NCBI RefSeq assembly: GCF_040610475.1
Contig: NZ_JBEXMJ010000005.1
Coordinates: 71,631 to 135,630, forward strand
DNA: 64,000 nucleotides
Reading direction: 5' to 3'
DNA from: Actinopolymorpha sp. NPDC004070
GTDB lineage: Bacteria; Actinomycetota; Actinomycetes; Propionibacteriales; Actinopolymorphaceae
Position 1 is the first letter of the stretch, and every line of letters starts with the position of its first letter. The translations under genes and the position numbers were made by a program. Of this stretch, positions 18,501-26,156 are shown piece by piece. The notes below the pieces were generated by a model. It was not told the origin of the DNA, searched no databases, and saw only the letters and a program-made list of their open reading frames with translations.

Positions 18501-18759
18501 CCACACCGGTCGACTGGTCCGAGGTCACCTCGCCGGAGTCCCACACGACGCCCGGGTGCGTCTCACCGCCCTCCGCGAGCGGGTCGGTGCCCGCAGCGGC
18601 CGGGAAGAGCCGGATGCGGTAACCGCGCTGCGCCCTGCTCCGGCCGTTTCCGGTCAGTTCCCAGGCCAGAAGCGGCGTGGGCTCGTCCAGGCCGAGGGGG
18701 GATTTCGCGGTTTCTGTCCGAAGATCGTGCGGCCGAAGTGGCCCGGCGGTTTCGTCCAC
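15520..18759 (-). CDS. Alpha-L-rhamnosidase (GH78)
   Basis: The protein has 1,079 aa. N-terminal beta-sandwich domains (PLGLDEPTPLLAWEL is the family's opening motif) are followed by a rhamnosidase-N domain, then the (alpha/alpha)6 catalytic barrel from about residue 625 and a C-terminal beta domain. The acidic catalytic motif is TDCPQRDERLGWTGDAQ near residue 650, and MWERWDSW appears later in the barrel. There is no signal peptide, so it is probably intracellular, hydrolysing imported rhamnosides. The GTG start has only a weak GGACGG upstream. It is divergent from a LacI regulator, with promoter and operator between. Confidence 0.93.
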   Translation of the reverse strand: MDETAGPLRPHDLRTETAKSPLGLDEPTPLLAWELTGNGRSRAQRGYRIRLFPAAAGTDPLAEGGETHPGVVWDSGEVTSDQSTGVEYAGPKLAARERYAWAVRVTDEAGRDSGWSEPAEFEMGLLAESDWQADGIGTQWIGAPGEDDLAGAVSLDYAGRPRQRIERVWLPGDLASAARTAYFRTRFEVPADSAVERVRVLADADDARIRVYCNGHEVAADGSPVHADVVCTGTNVLAVAVDGNPVERKSDAGTDATSGLVVHLHVECGANSVVVTSDDSWRCSSTADDGWERTDHDDSGWRLAQAFGLHGVAPHGRSPLSYRPTPYLRKEFRTGAPVRRARLYATALGIYEARLNGERVGDHRFAPGWTDYARRVPYQTYDVTDLVRSGDNVLAGVLADGWYTGNVCWFGPFQYGRHRMFRARLEVEHTDGTRTVVATDETWRVGEGATRYADLQNGEVVDARLEPRGWDLPGFDDSDWRSAVTGSPTHGPLEAQVAPPIRVKETLPAVTVTAPRPGVHLVDFGQNLVGWVRLRVRGQAGTRLLLRHAEVLDHRGELYVEALRDARATDEYILRGDPGGEVFEPRFTVHGFRYAEIVGLQGDLDPADVQALVVYADMEQIGAFECSDPRLNQLQHNIVWGQRGNFLSVPTDCPQRDERLGWTGDAQVFASTAAYNYDVRSFLRKWMRDLRDGQQPDGGVPHVAPDVLTPQSFVMGGDGRAAAGAAGWGDAVEIVPWEMLRAYGDRRVVAENLAAVGSWLDYLETHSADFVRPAEGFADWLAPMPTPADLVATAFFAYAARIAARLAAELDRTEEAARWEKLYEQVRAAFRARYVRGGGRVQSGTQTSYVLALHFGLLEPAEEPLAARHLVEEIASRNWHLATGFLGTPYLLQVLCRFGFEDVAFRLLTQDTFPSWLYPVVHGDATTMWERWDSWSDSRGFQDPSMTSFNHYAYGAVGEWIYQTLGGIAPGEPGYRKVVVRPRAGGDVSWARASLRTPYGKVSTCWRQTPEGAFALEVTLPPNVTGEVWLPTADVSGVTEGGEPLAAAHGLAVEPSTDGEETLVRVGSGTYTFQVPATA

Positions 18760-18786
18760 GTCACAGTCCGTCCGTTGAATGGGCGG

Positions 18787-18798
18787 TGAAACCTTTCA
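18787..18798. promoter_or_regulatory. LacI-type operator in the rhamnosidase leader
   Basis: TGAAACCTTTCA has 5-bp arms TGAAA/TTTCA. It lies just downstream of the predicted rhamnosidase transcription start, so a bound repressor could block elongation. The divergently encoded LacI protein is the obvious candidate. Confidence 0.55.
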
Positions 18799-18813
18799 AG
18801 ATTCGCGCGAGTG

Positions 18814-18842
18814 ACGCTATTGTCGGCGCAGCGGACTGTCAA
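18814..18842 (-). promoter_or_regulatory. Predicted rhamnosidase promoter
   Basis: On the minus strand TTGACA (18837-18842) and TAGCGT (18814-18819) are 17 bp apart, a near-consensus housekeeping promoter. Confidence 0.6.
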
Positions 18843-19028
18843 GGGCCTCCTATGCTGGATCCCAAGCCTGGTTCGTATGTGCGTGCGTGCGTGTATTCGT
18901 GAGTGGATTCGCAGGTGGCAGTGTCCCGGCGGTTGGGGTGGGAGTTCGCGGCCGGTCGGCGGGTGCGTTTGACGGTCGGTTCCGGGAACGGCTTTTTCCG
19001 GAACGGGCCTTACCGTGGGAGGGATTTC

Positions 19029-20099
19029 ATGGCGGCGATTGCCGAAAGTGTGGGTCGTACGCCACACAGCGCCGCGCGTCGCCGAGGTATTCGCGACGTG
19101 GCCGAACTCGCCGGCGTGTCCGTCGGGACCGTTTCGAACGTGCTGAACAAACCCGCACTGGTGGCCGACGAAACCCGCCGCCGGGTGGAGGAGGCCATCG
19201 CGACACTCGGCTTCGTCCGCAACGGTTCGGCCCGCCAGCTTCGTGCCGGCACCAGTCGTGCGGTCGGAGCGATCGTCCTCGACATCGCCAACCCGTTCTT
19301 CACCGACGTCGCCCGCGGCATCGAGGACCGCCTCGCCGAGGACGACCACATCCTCATCCTGGCCAGCTCCGACGAGAGCAACGAACGCGAGCTCCGCTAC
19401 CTCCGGCTGCTGGAAGAGCAGGGCGTGCAGGGCGTCCTGGTCAGCCCGGCCGAGGAGGACCTCACCTGGCTGGATCAGGCGCGCGCCCGCGGCACCGCCG
19501 TCGTACTCCTCGACCGCAGCGACGACGGCACGATGTGCTCGGTCGGGGTGGACGACGTACGCGGCGGCGAGCTCGCGGCCGCTCATCTGGTCTCGCTGGG
19601 CCACCGGAGGATCGCGTTCGTCAACGGGCCCACGAAGATCCGGCAGTGCGCGGACCGGCGCAAGGGTGTTCGCAAGGCACTGAAGTCCGCCGGTCTCACC
19701 CTGTCCGATTCGCTGGTCGAGGTGACCGTCAGCGCGCTCAACGCCGACGGCGGTGAGCAGGCTCTCACCCAGGTGCTCGACCATGCCGACGGCGTGACCG
19801 CGATCGTGTGCGTCAACGACCTGACCGCGCTCGGCGTGCTGCGGGGGTTGCGCGCACGAGGGCTCAGCGTGCCCGACGACGTCGCCGTGGTGGGGTACGA
19901 CGACGTCGAGTTCGCGGCCGTGCTCACCACGCCACTGACCTCCATCCGCCAGCCGCGCTACCAGATCGGCCGGGCCGCCGCCGACCTCCTCCTCGCCGAG
20001 GCCGGGACTCGCAGCCAGCACGAACACGAGCACGAACAGGTGTTGTTCCAACCGGAGCTGGTCGTCCGGGAGTCCAGCGGCCCGCACCAACCGCGCTGA
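19029..20099 (+). CDS. LacI-family regulator, probably of the rhamnosidase
   Basis: The 356-aa repressor has an N-terminal LacI HTH (residues about 20-45: IRDVAELAGVSVGTVSNVLNK) and hinge, followed by a periplasmic-binding-like sensor domain (GAIVLDIANPFFTDV, then VVGYDDVEFA near the end). ATG 19029 is chosen because GGGAGGG precedes it by 5 nt. It probably senses rhamnose or a rhamnoside product and controls the divergent GH78 gene. The C-terminus has HEHEHEQ, an unusual short repeat. Confidence 0.9.
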   Translation: MAAIAESVGRTPHSAARRRGIRDVAELAGVSVGTVSNVLNKPALVADETRRRVEEAIATLGFVRNGSARQLRAGTSRAVGAIVLDIANPFFTDVARGIEDRLAEDDHILILASSDESNERELRYLRLLEEQGVQGVLVSPAEEDLTWLDQARARGTAVVLLDRSDDGTMCSVGVDDVRGGELAAAHLVSLGHRRIAFVNGPTKIRQCADRRKGVRKALKSAGLTLSDSLVEVTVSALNADGGEQALTQVLDHADGVTAIVCVNDLTALGVLRGLRARGLSVPDDVAVVGYDDVEFAAVLTTPLTSIRQPRYQIGRAAADLLLAEAGTRSQHEHEHEQVLFQPELVVRESSGPHQPR

Positions 20100-20144
20100 C
20101 TTTCGCTGACCTCGGCGCGTTCGACCTCCTCGCACTGACAAGAG

Positions 20145-20174
20145 CCGGTTGACAGCCGGGCCGTTGTCAACCGG
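20145..20174. terminator. Hairpin between convergent LacI and methyltransferase genes
   Basis: CCGGTTGACA and its exact complement enclose a 10-nt loop midway in the 121-bp convergent gap. There is no T-tract. Confidence 0.55.
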
Positions 20175-20220
20175 CCGGTGTCAATGCTGCCTTGCGCCTG
20201 CCGACGAGGGGCCTACGCCC

Positions 20221-21015
20221 TCAGCGGCGCATCGCCAGCACGCGGCGGATCGGGATGGCGATGTCCACTCCGTCCGGACGACCCTGCGCGCGTTCGGTGA
20301 GCCAGCCGATCGCCGCCGCCCGCCTGTCTTCTGAAAGCTCCGGCAGATACAGCGCGGTGATCAGAAGTTCGGCGTCGGCCGCGTCTCGTACGGAGAACAC
20401 GAAGCGCTCGCGGGCGTCCTCCACCACGTGCAGGCCGGCCTCTTCCAGCCGGTCGCCCAGGTCGCCGAGCTCGGCCCAGCCGGGGAACCGCGGTGGCATG
20501 CGAAGCCTGGCCGTGAGAGGGCCGAGGACGAGCAGGTCGCTCGGCCGCAACGGCACCGCGGCCGGCACGGTCGCGGACAGCATCCCGCCCGGACGCAGCA
20601 CCCGCGCGATCTCCGCCAGCGCCTCCGCCACCGGCTGGACCACCATCAGGCCCATCGAGCACACCACCGCGTCGAACCCGCCCTCGGTGAACGGCAGCCT
20701 GGTGGCGTCGGCACACAGCACCTGGGCGTGGTGGCGCTCCCGGGCCGTCTCCAGCTCCCGCCGCGACCGGTCGATGCCTACGACCAGGGGATCCTCGATG
20801 CCCTCGCGGTGGAACTGCTCCAGATGCAGGTCACCGGCCACCGCGCCGCTGCCGCACGCGACATCCAGCACGCGACGTCCCCTGCCGGCCACCGGCCGTA
20901 ACACCCAGCCGTACGGCGTGAGGTCGCCGGCGTGACAACGGCGCAACAGCTCCTCGGTGACGCCGGCGTGCCGGACGTGGAAGTCGTCGAGATAGCCCAG
21001 CCAGTCAGACGTCAC
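20221..21015 (-). CDS. SAM-dependent methyltransferase (class I)
   Basis: The 264-aa protein has motif I VLDVACGSGAVAGDL (about residues 50-64), the acidic residue in VVGIDRSR, DATRLPF at motif II and VLRPGGMLSATVP after strand 5. These define a Methyltransf_11-type fold. The substrate is unknown. GTG 21015 has AAGGAGG 10 nt upstream. It follows the DtxR-type gene on the same strand with a 92-bp gap, so cotranscription is possible but not clear. Confidence 0.85.
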   Translation of the reverse strand: MTSDWLGYLDDFHVRHAGVTEELLRRCHAGDLTPYGWVLRPVAGRGRRVLDVACGSGAVAGDLHLEQFHREGIEDPLVVGIDRSRRELETARERHHAQVLCADATRLPFTEGGFDAVVCSMGLMVVQPVAEALAEIARVLRPGGMLSATVPAAVPLRPSDLLVLGPLTARLRMPPRFPGWAELGDLGDRLEEAGLHVVEDARERFVFSVRDAADAELLITALYLPELSEDRRAAAIGWLTERAQGRPDGVDIAIPIRRVLAMRR

Positions 21016-21107
21016 GGCTGGTCAGCCTCCTTCGCGGACGACGGTGGCAGGGCAGGTCGAGGATAGGACCCGGGCCGGGGAACGGGTGTCGCGGGCTACG
21101 ACACCGC

Positions 21108-21854
21108 CTACAGGCGCCGGACGAAGATGTGGCCGGCGTGCTGGTGGGCGATCTCGGCGGTCGCGCCGGCGATCCGGGCCGACCCGTCGCCGCCCACCTC
21201 GCCACCGTCGCCGCCCCGGACCAGGACGCTGTCCGGCCCGGCCGTCACGGTCACGGTCTGCCCCGGGAGCGCACCCGCCCGGCGCAGCACCTCCATCAGC
21301 TCCGGCGTGGTCTGCAGCGGCTCGCTGATCCGGCGTACGACCACCTTTGTCTCCTCGCCGGGCCCGGCCCGGTCGACCACCTGCTCCAGCGACTCCACCT
21401 CGGTCAGGAAGTCCTCCACCGCACCGGTGTAGCCGAGCTCGGAAAGACCGGGGATGGGATTGCCGTACGGGGACACGGTCGGCTCGCCGAGGATCGTCAC
21501 CAGCCGGCGTTCGACGTCGTCGGAGATCACGTGCTCCCACCGGCACGCCTCGACGTGTACGAGCTCCCAGTCCAGCCCGATCACGTCGACCAGCAGCCGC
21601 TCGGCGAGCCGGTGCTTGCGCATCACCCGGGTGGCCAGTGCCCGGCCCTTCGGCGAGAGCTCGAGGTGCCGGTCGCCCTGGACGGTGAGCAGCCCGTCGC
21701 GTTCCATCCGGGCCACCGTCTGGCTGACCGTGGGACCGGACTGGTGCAGGCGTTCGGCGATCCGGGCACGGAGGGGGACGATGCCCTCCTCCTCCAGCTC
21801 GTACACGGTGCGGAGATACATCTCCGTGGTGTCGATCAGATCGCTGTGGCTCAC
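21108..21854 (-). CDS. DtxR/IdeR-family metal-dependent regulator
   Basis: The 248-aa protein has the DtxR winged helix at residues 5-65 ([21 protein letters not shown], then [18 protein letters not shown]), the metal-binding dimerisation domain ([16 protein letters not shown], with His/Glu/Cys ligands visible) and a C-terminal FeoA/SH3-like domain with a Gly-rich loop. The length suits IdeR/DmdR proteins. AAGGAG lies 8 nt before GTG 21854. It likely represses iron or manganese genes, and an iron-box-like sequence overlaps its own upstream region. Confidence 0.92.
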   Translation of the reverse strand: MSHSDLIDTTEMYLRTVYELEEEGIVPLRARIAERLHQSGPTVSQTVARMERDGLLTVQGDRHLELSPKGRALATRVMRKHRLAERLLVDVIGLDWELVHVEACRWEHVISDDVERRLVTILGEPTVSPYGNPIPGLSELGYTGAVEDFLTEVESLEQVVDRAGPGEETKVVVRRISEPLQTTPELMEVLRRAGALPGQTVTVTAGPDSVLVRGGDGGEVGGDGSARIAGATAEIAHQHAGHIFVRRL

Positions 21855-21869
21855 GCCGCGTGCTCCTTC

Positions 21870-21888
21870 TTAGGTCTGCCTGCCCAAA
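21870..21888. promoter_or_regulatory. Iron-box-like site upstream of the DtxR-type gene
   Basis: TTAGGTCTGCCTGCCCAAA matches the 19-bp actinobacterial DtxR/IdeR consensus (TTAGGTTAGSCTAACCTAA) at 13 positions; the left half is exact. It starts 15 bp before the start codon. Confidence 0.35.
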
Positions 21889-22113
21889 GGATACGCGGAG
21901 GTGTCCGAACCCGGCCGCGGTCGAAACGGGCGAAAGGCTTGGCAGGTGCGCCGTAACCGTCGTAACGGGCTGCCGGCGCTCGGGCTCGGCATCATAGGCC
22001 GAAAACGCCCACACGTGGCGTAGCGCTCACTGACGGGTCCGATGCGGACCGGCCGCGCGAGATCGCCGCGCCGCCGGGACGACCCCGGAAGCACGGCGAC
22101 CACCCGCTCGCGC

Positions 22114-22227
22114 TCACGCGCTCTTGCGCGCCGCGCCTCTTTCCTCTGCCTTGCGCCGGTCCCGCTCGCGCTTGCGGCGGGTGCGTTCCTTCGTCCAACG
22201 AACCTTTGCTCGCGATCCTCGTCCCAT
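22114..22227 (-). CDS. 37-aa highly basic small protein
   Basis: The ORF encodes MGRGSRAKVRWTKERTRRKR and then a further Arg/Lys/Glu-rich helix. Nearly half the residues are Arg or Lys, so it should bind RNA or DNA, like small ribosome-associated proteins, but I do not recognise the family. TAGGCT (22235-22240) ends 7 nt before the ATG, a leaderless-promoter arrangement that supports this start. The flanking 21889-22113 stretch holds no other gene. Confidence 0.6.
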   Translation of the reverse strand: MGRGSRAKVRWTKERTRRKRERDRRKAEERGAARKSA

Positions 22228-22325
22228 GGTCGGGAGCCTATCCCTTCCGCGTGTACCGTCCGGGACCCTCGCCCGGTGGCGCCCCTGAACCGCCGGCCGA
22301 CGGCGCCCTGCGGCCGTGCCGCGAT

Positions 22326-23342
22326 TCAGGCCAGCAGGTCCAGCCGCGCCCGGTCGACCGGGTGGGCGAAGTCCTCGCCCCGGGCGAAGCGTTCGACCTC
22401 GTCCACCGCGAGCGCACCCATCCGGTGGACCTCGTTGCCCAGCGACCCGGCGATGTGGGGAGTGAGCACGACGTTCGGGAGCCCGAACAACGGCGAGTCC
22501 GCGGGCAGCGGCTCCGGGTCGGTGACGTCCAGCACCGCGGACAGCCGCCCGCTCACCGCCTCCGCGGTCAGTGCGGCGGTGTCCACCAGCCGGCCGCGCG
22601 CGGTGTTGACGAGCGTCGCGCCGTCGGGCATCAGGGCCAGCCGGCGGGCGTCGAACATGTGGTACGTCGCGGGTATGTCCGGCGCGTGGATGCTCACCAC
22701 GTCCGAACCGGCGGCGAGCTCGTCCAGGTCGACCAGCCGGGCGCCGAGGTCCGATGCCTGCGCCGCGGTCAGGGTCGGGTCGGCCAGCAGGGGATCCATG
22801 TCGTACGCCGCGAGCAGGTTCAGCACCCGCCGCCCGACGTGGGAGGCGCCGACAATCCCGACCGTGGTGCGGTAGTTGCCGAGGCCGGGGAACCGTGCCG
22901 CCCAGTCCTGTCGCCGTCCGTCGGCGCGGTAGGCCGCCTGGATCGGGAACGCCCGCTTGCCGGCGAGCACCACCATGGCGACGGTGTACTCCGCGACGGG
23001 TACGGCGTTCGCGGCGACCGCCGAGGAGACCCGGACGCCGTGGTCCCAGGCGGCCTGGGTGACCAGGCTCTTGACCGAGCCGGCACCGTGCACGATCGCG
23101 GCCAGCCCGGGTGCGGCGGCGACCGCCCCGGCGTCCACGGGCGGAGCGCCCCAGCAGGTGAGCAGCACCTGCGCGCGTCCGAGGACCGATCTGGCCCGCG
23201 CGCTGTGGTACTCGTCCAGGACGAGGTCGAGGTCCACGTCCGCGAGTGCGGCGAGGCGCTGGCGTTGGTGGTCGTCGAGTAGGCGGGGCAGGTTTGCCGG
23301 GGACATCGCGAGCACGACGGCGGGACGCTGCGCTGGGGCCAT
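22326..23342 (-). CDS. D-2-hydroxyacid dehydrogenase (NAD-dependent)
   Basis: The 338-aa protein of the D-isomer-specific 2-hydroxyacid dehydrogenase family has the Rossmann loop VGIVGASHVGRRVLNLL (about residues 160-176) and catalytic-region motifs NTARGRLVDTAAL and TPHIAGS, the latter with the active-site His. Arg/Glu catalytic positions lie in the expected order. The ATG at 23342 lies 7 nt after TACGCT, suggesting a leaderless mRNA, with a LacI-type palindrome immediately upstream. It lies downstream of the LacI gene that probably controls it and likely handles a sugar-acid intermediate. Confidence 0.88.
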   Translation of the reverse strand: MAPAQRPAVVLAMSPANLPRLLDDHQRQRLAALADVDLDLVLDEYHSARARSVLGRAQVLLTCWGAPPVDAGAVAAAPGLAAIVHGAGSVKSLVTQAAWDHGVRVSSAVAANAVPVAEYTVAMVVLAGKRAFPIQAAYRADGRRQDWAARFPGLGNYRTTVGIVGASHVGRRVLNLLAAYDMDPLLADPTLTAAQASDLGARLVDLDELAAGSDVVSIHAPDIPATYHMFDARRLALMPDGATLVNTARGRLVDTAALTAEAVSGRLSAVLDVTDPEPLPADSPLFGLPNVVLTPHIAGSLGNEVHRMGALAVDEVERFARGEDFAHPVDRARLDLLA

Positions 23343-23349
23343 GTGCGGC

Positions 23350-23378
23350 AGCGTAGCGCGCGTGGGTAAGCGCTTCCC
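23350..23378 (-). promoter_or_regulatory. Leaderless promoter and LacI operator of the hydroxyacid dehydrogenase
   Basis: The -10 box TACGCT (minus strand, 23350-23355) sits 7 nt before the ATG. The palindrome GGGTAAGCGCTTCCC (23364-23378, core AAGCGCTT) covers the -35/spacer zone. It resembles the site before the divergent Gfo/Idh operon. The remaining 23379-23613 shows nothing else. Confidence 0.65.
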
Positions 23379-23613
23379 GAAGCCGGTGACGACGGCGGTG
23401 GCCACGTCCGGCGCCGGCCGGGATGCCTCTGCGACCATGTCACCGCGCTGCAGGTCTGTCCCAACGGTGCGCGAAGCCGCGCCGGTGCTGCACCTCCCCG
23501 ACGTCGCCCTCGCCCGGGCAACGACGCCCTCGTCCACGCCGCACGCGGGATCATCCAGCACACACAGCAGGGCACCCAGGGCCTGTCCTGAAGCGAGGTG
23601 GGACCGGATGGGG

Positions 23614-24648
23614 TCAGCCGCGGACCTTGCGGGTGCTCTCCCGGAGCACGACCTCACCGCGTACGCGTACCAGCCGGTCCTTCTCCGGAGCGTCGAGCTC
23701 CAGCGCGAGCTCCGCCGCACGTACGCCCATCTCCTCCAGCGGGAGCCGAACCGTGGTCAGCGGCGGGACCAGGTCGCGCAACGTCTGGATGTCGTCGAAA
23801 CCGGCGATGGAAAGGTCACGCGGGATGTCGACGCCCTCGTCGCGGCAGGCGGCCATCGCACCGACCGCCATCACGTCGTTGACGGCGAACACGCAGGTGA
23901 CACCGAGCCCTCTGGCTATCAGCTCGCGTGCGGCCTGGTAACCGCCGTCGCGGGTGAAGGGTCCCTCGACGATCGAGTCCGGCGCGAGCTGCACACCCTT
24001 CTCCGCCAGACCCGCCTTGAACCCGGCCAGCCGGTCGCGCGCGGTCAGCAGCGGGCGCGGACCGGCGAGTACGCCGAACCGCCGGTGCCCGAGCTCGGCC
24101 AGCTTCACCGCGAGCTCCCGTGCGCCCGCGCGGTTCTCCGGAAGCACCGTGTCGGCGGGCAGCTTGTGCTGGCTCACGCAGGCCACCCGGCCGCCCGAGC
24201 GCCGGAACGCGGTCACTTCCGCGGCCAGCCGCTCGGTCTGCTCCTTGTCGGCGGTGCGGGTGCCGGCGAGGATCACTGCCCGGGCGCGCTGGGCCCGCAT
24301 CATCGCGACGTACTGCAACTCCCGGTTGGGGTTGCGCGAGGTGGTCCCCAGCGTCACGATCAGGCCGCGCTCGTCGGCGACGCGCATCACCCCGGACGCG
24401 ATCGCGGAGAAGTACGGGTCGGCGATGTCGTGCATGACCAGGCCGACGGTCGAGCTCGTCCCGCGCGCCACCGCCTGGGCGTGCAGGTTGGGCGTGTAAC
24501 CCAGCTCCTCCGCCGCCTTCAGCACGACCACCCGAAGGTCCTCGTTGACCCGGCGGGTGCTGCCGTTGAGCACCCGCGACGCGGTCGCCAGCGACACCCC
24601 GGCCCGCCGGGCGACGTCGCCGAGAGTGACCACCGTGGGAAGGCTCAT
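23614..24648 (-). CDS. LacI-family regulator of the DUF993 sugar cluster
   Basis: The 344-aa repressor has the HTH VTLGDVARRAGVSLATASRVLNG at residues 7-29, hinge, and a sugar-binding sensor domain (GLVMHDIADPYFSAI, CVFAVNDVMAVGA, SIAGFDDIQTL). It lies between a hydroxyacid dehydrogenase gene (same strand, downstream) and the divergent Gfo/Idh-DUF993-isomerase operon. Both carry similar LacI-type palindromes, so it is the likely local repressor. A run of 10-bp tandem repeats lies 30-70 bp before its start. Confidence 0.9.
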   Translation of the reverse strand: MSLPTVVTLGDVARRAGVSLATASRVLNGSTRRVNEDLRVVVLKAAEELGYTPNLHAQAVARGTSSTVGLVMHDIADPYFSAIASGVMRVADERGLIVTLGTTSRNPNRELQYVAMMRAQRARAVILAGTRTADKEQTERLAAEVTAFRRSGGRVACVSQHKLPADTVLPENRAGARELAVKLAELGHRRFGVLAGPRPLLTARDRLAGFKAGLAEKGVQLAPDSIVEGPFTRDGGYQAARELIARGLGVTCVFAVNDVMAVGAMAACRDEGVDIPRDLSIAGFDDIQTLRDLVPPLTTVRLPLEEMGVRAAELALELDAPEKDRLVRVRGEVVLRESTRKVRG

Positions 24649-24680
24649 GTGTTCCGTGTCTCCGCCCGCAGCTCGTCCCG

Positions 24681-24720
24681 GCGTACGTCGGTGTACGTCG
24701 GTGTACGTCGGTGCACGCCG
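24681..24720. repeat. 10-bp tandem repeats in the LacI upstream region
   Basis: GTGTACGTCG occurs twice exactly (24691-24710), flanked by GCGTACGTCG and GTGCACGCCG. Four units with 10-bp period place TACGTC sites on one face of the helix. Confidence 0.65.
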
Positions 24721-24904
24721 GCCTGGCCCGGCGTACGCGCTCCAGCATGCCGGATCGGCTGCCCGCACGGGCGAGGGGACGCTCCGGGGAGCCGGCCTGT
24801 GCAGAAATTACCTTCACCAGCCCCGGCCTGTCGTGGACGTGTGCGCGCCGACGCGGTGACGGTGCGCAACGGCGCCCCCGGTCCGGCCGGGTCGGTCGCC
24901 GGGC

Positions 24905-24961
24905 TTGCTCCCGGTCGACCGGCTCGGCTAGGCTCCCTGAAAAGACGGGAAAGCGTTTTCC
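24905..24961 (+). promoter_or_regulatory. Promoter and LacI operator of the Gfo/Idh-DUF993-isomerase operon
   Basis: TTGCTC (24905-24910) and TAGGCT (24929-24934) are 18 bp apart. The near-palindrome GGAAAGCGTTTTCC (24948-24961) starts about 7 bp after the predicted start site, a classic roadblock position for a LacI repressor. Confidence 0.65.
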
Positions 24962-24998
24962 ACATGTTTCCCTGACAGGTTCTCAGCGGGAGGAACCG

Positions 24999-26156
24999 AT
25001 GGCCGTGCGTGAAGTCGGGATCGTCATGAACGGCGTGACCGGCCGGATGGGGTACAACCAGCACCTGGTGCGGTCGATCCTCGCCATTCGGGACCAGGGC
25101 GGCATCGAGCTCGCCGACGGCACCCGCGTCGTTCCCGATCCTCTCCTGGTCGGCCGCTCGGAGCAGAAGCTGCGCGACATCGCCGACCGCCACGGCCTGA
25201 CCCGGTGGACCACCGACCTCGACACCGCCCTGTCCGACCACTCCACCCTGATCTACTTCGACGCCCAGACCACCCGCGCCCGGGAGAAGTCGGTGCTCGC
25301 CGCGATCGCCGCCGGCCGGCACGTCTACTGCGAGAAGCCGACGTCGGATTCGGTGGCCGGCGCCCTCGAACTCGTCCGGGCAGCCCGCGAGGCAGGGGTG
25401 AAGAACGGCGTCGTCATGGACAAGGTCTTCCTCCCCGGCCTGCGCAAGCTCCGGCGGCTGGTCGAGGGCGGGTTCTTCGGCCGGATCCTGTCCGTACGCG
25501 GAGAGTTCGGCTACTGGGTGTTCGAGGGCGACTGGCAGCGCGCGCAGCGACCGAGCTGGAACTACCGCGCCGAGGACGGCGGCGGGATCACCCTGGACAT
25601 GTTCTGCCACTGGAACTACGTCCTGGAGTCGATCGCCGGCCGGGTGCGCGCCGTCACCGCACGGTCGGTGACCCACATCCCGCGGCGGTGGGACGAGCAG
25701 GGCCGGGCCTACGACGCCACCGCCGACGACGCGGCGTACGCGATCTTCGAACTGGAGGACGGCACGATCGCCCAGCTCAACTCCTCCTGGGCGGTGCGCG
25801 TCTACCGCGACGAACTGGTGGAGTTCCAGGTCGACGGGACCGAGGGCAGTGCGGTCGCAGGCTTGCGCAACTGCCGGATCCAGCACCGTTCGACCACGCC
25901 CATGCCGGTGTGGAATCCCGACCTGCCGGCCACCGAGCCGTTCCGCCAGCAGTGGCAGCAGGTGCCCGACAACGCGGTCTACGACAACGGTTTCAAGGTG
26001 GAGTGGGAGCAGTTCCTGCGGTACGTGCTGGAGGAGGACGCCCCGGCGTTCCCGCACGACTTCCTGGCCGCGGCCCGTGGCGTTCAGCTCGCCGAGCTGG
26101 GCCTCCAGTCGTCCCGCGAGGGCCGGCGGATCGAGGTGCCGGAGGTCGGCATATGA
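24999..26156 (+). CDS. Gfo/Idh/MocA family oxidoreductase (DUF993 cluster)
   Basis: The 385-aa NAD(P)-dependent dehydrogenase has an unusual opening motif IVMNGVTGRMGYNQHLVRSI and a variant EKP motif (CEKPTSD, about residue 110). GGGITLDMFCHWNYVLE is the substrate-domain segment. GGGAGGA precedes the ATG by about 5 nt. It is first in a three-gene operon joined by 4-nt overlaps and preceded by a LacI operator. It probably oxidises a sugar or polyol as the first catabolic step. Confidence 0.88.
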   Translation: MAVREVGIVMNGVTGRMGYNQHLVRSILAIRDQGGIELADGTRVVPDPLLVGRSEQKLRDIADRHGLTRWTTDLDTALSDHSTLIYFDAQTTRAREKSVLAAIAAGRHVYCEKPTSDSVAGALELVRAAREAGVKNGVVMDKVFLPGLRKLRRLVEGGFFGRILSVRGEFGYWVFEGDWQRAQRPSWNYRAEDGGGITLDMFCHWNYVLESIAGRVRAVTARSVTHIPRRWDEQGRAYDATADDAAYAIFELEDGTIAQLNSSWAVRVYRDELVEFQVDGTEGSAVAGLRNCRIQHRSTTPMPVWNPDLPATEPFRQQWQQVPDNAVYDNGFKVEWEQFLRYVLEEDAPAFPHDFLAAARGVQLAELGLQSSREGRRIEVPEVGI

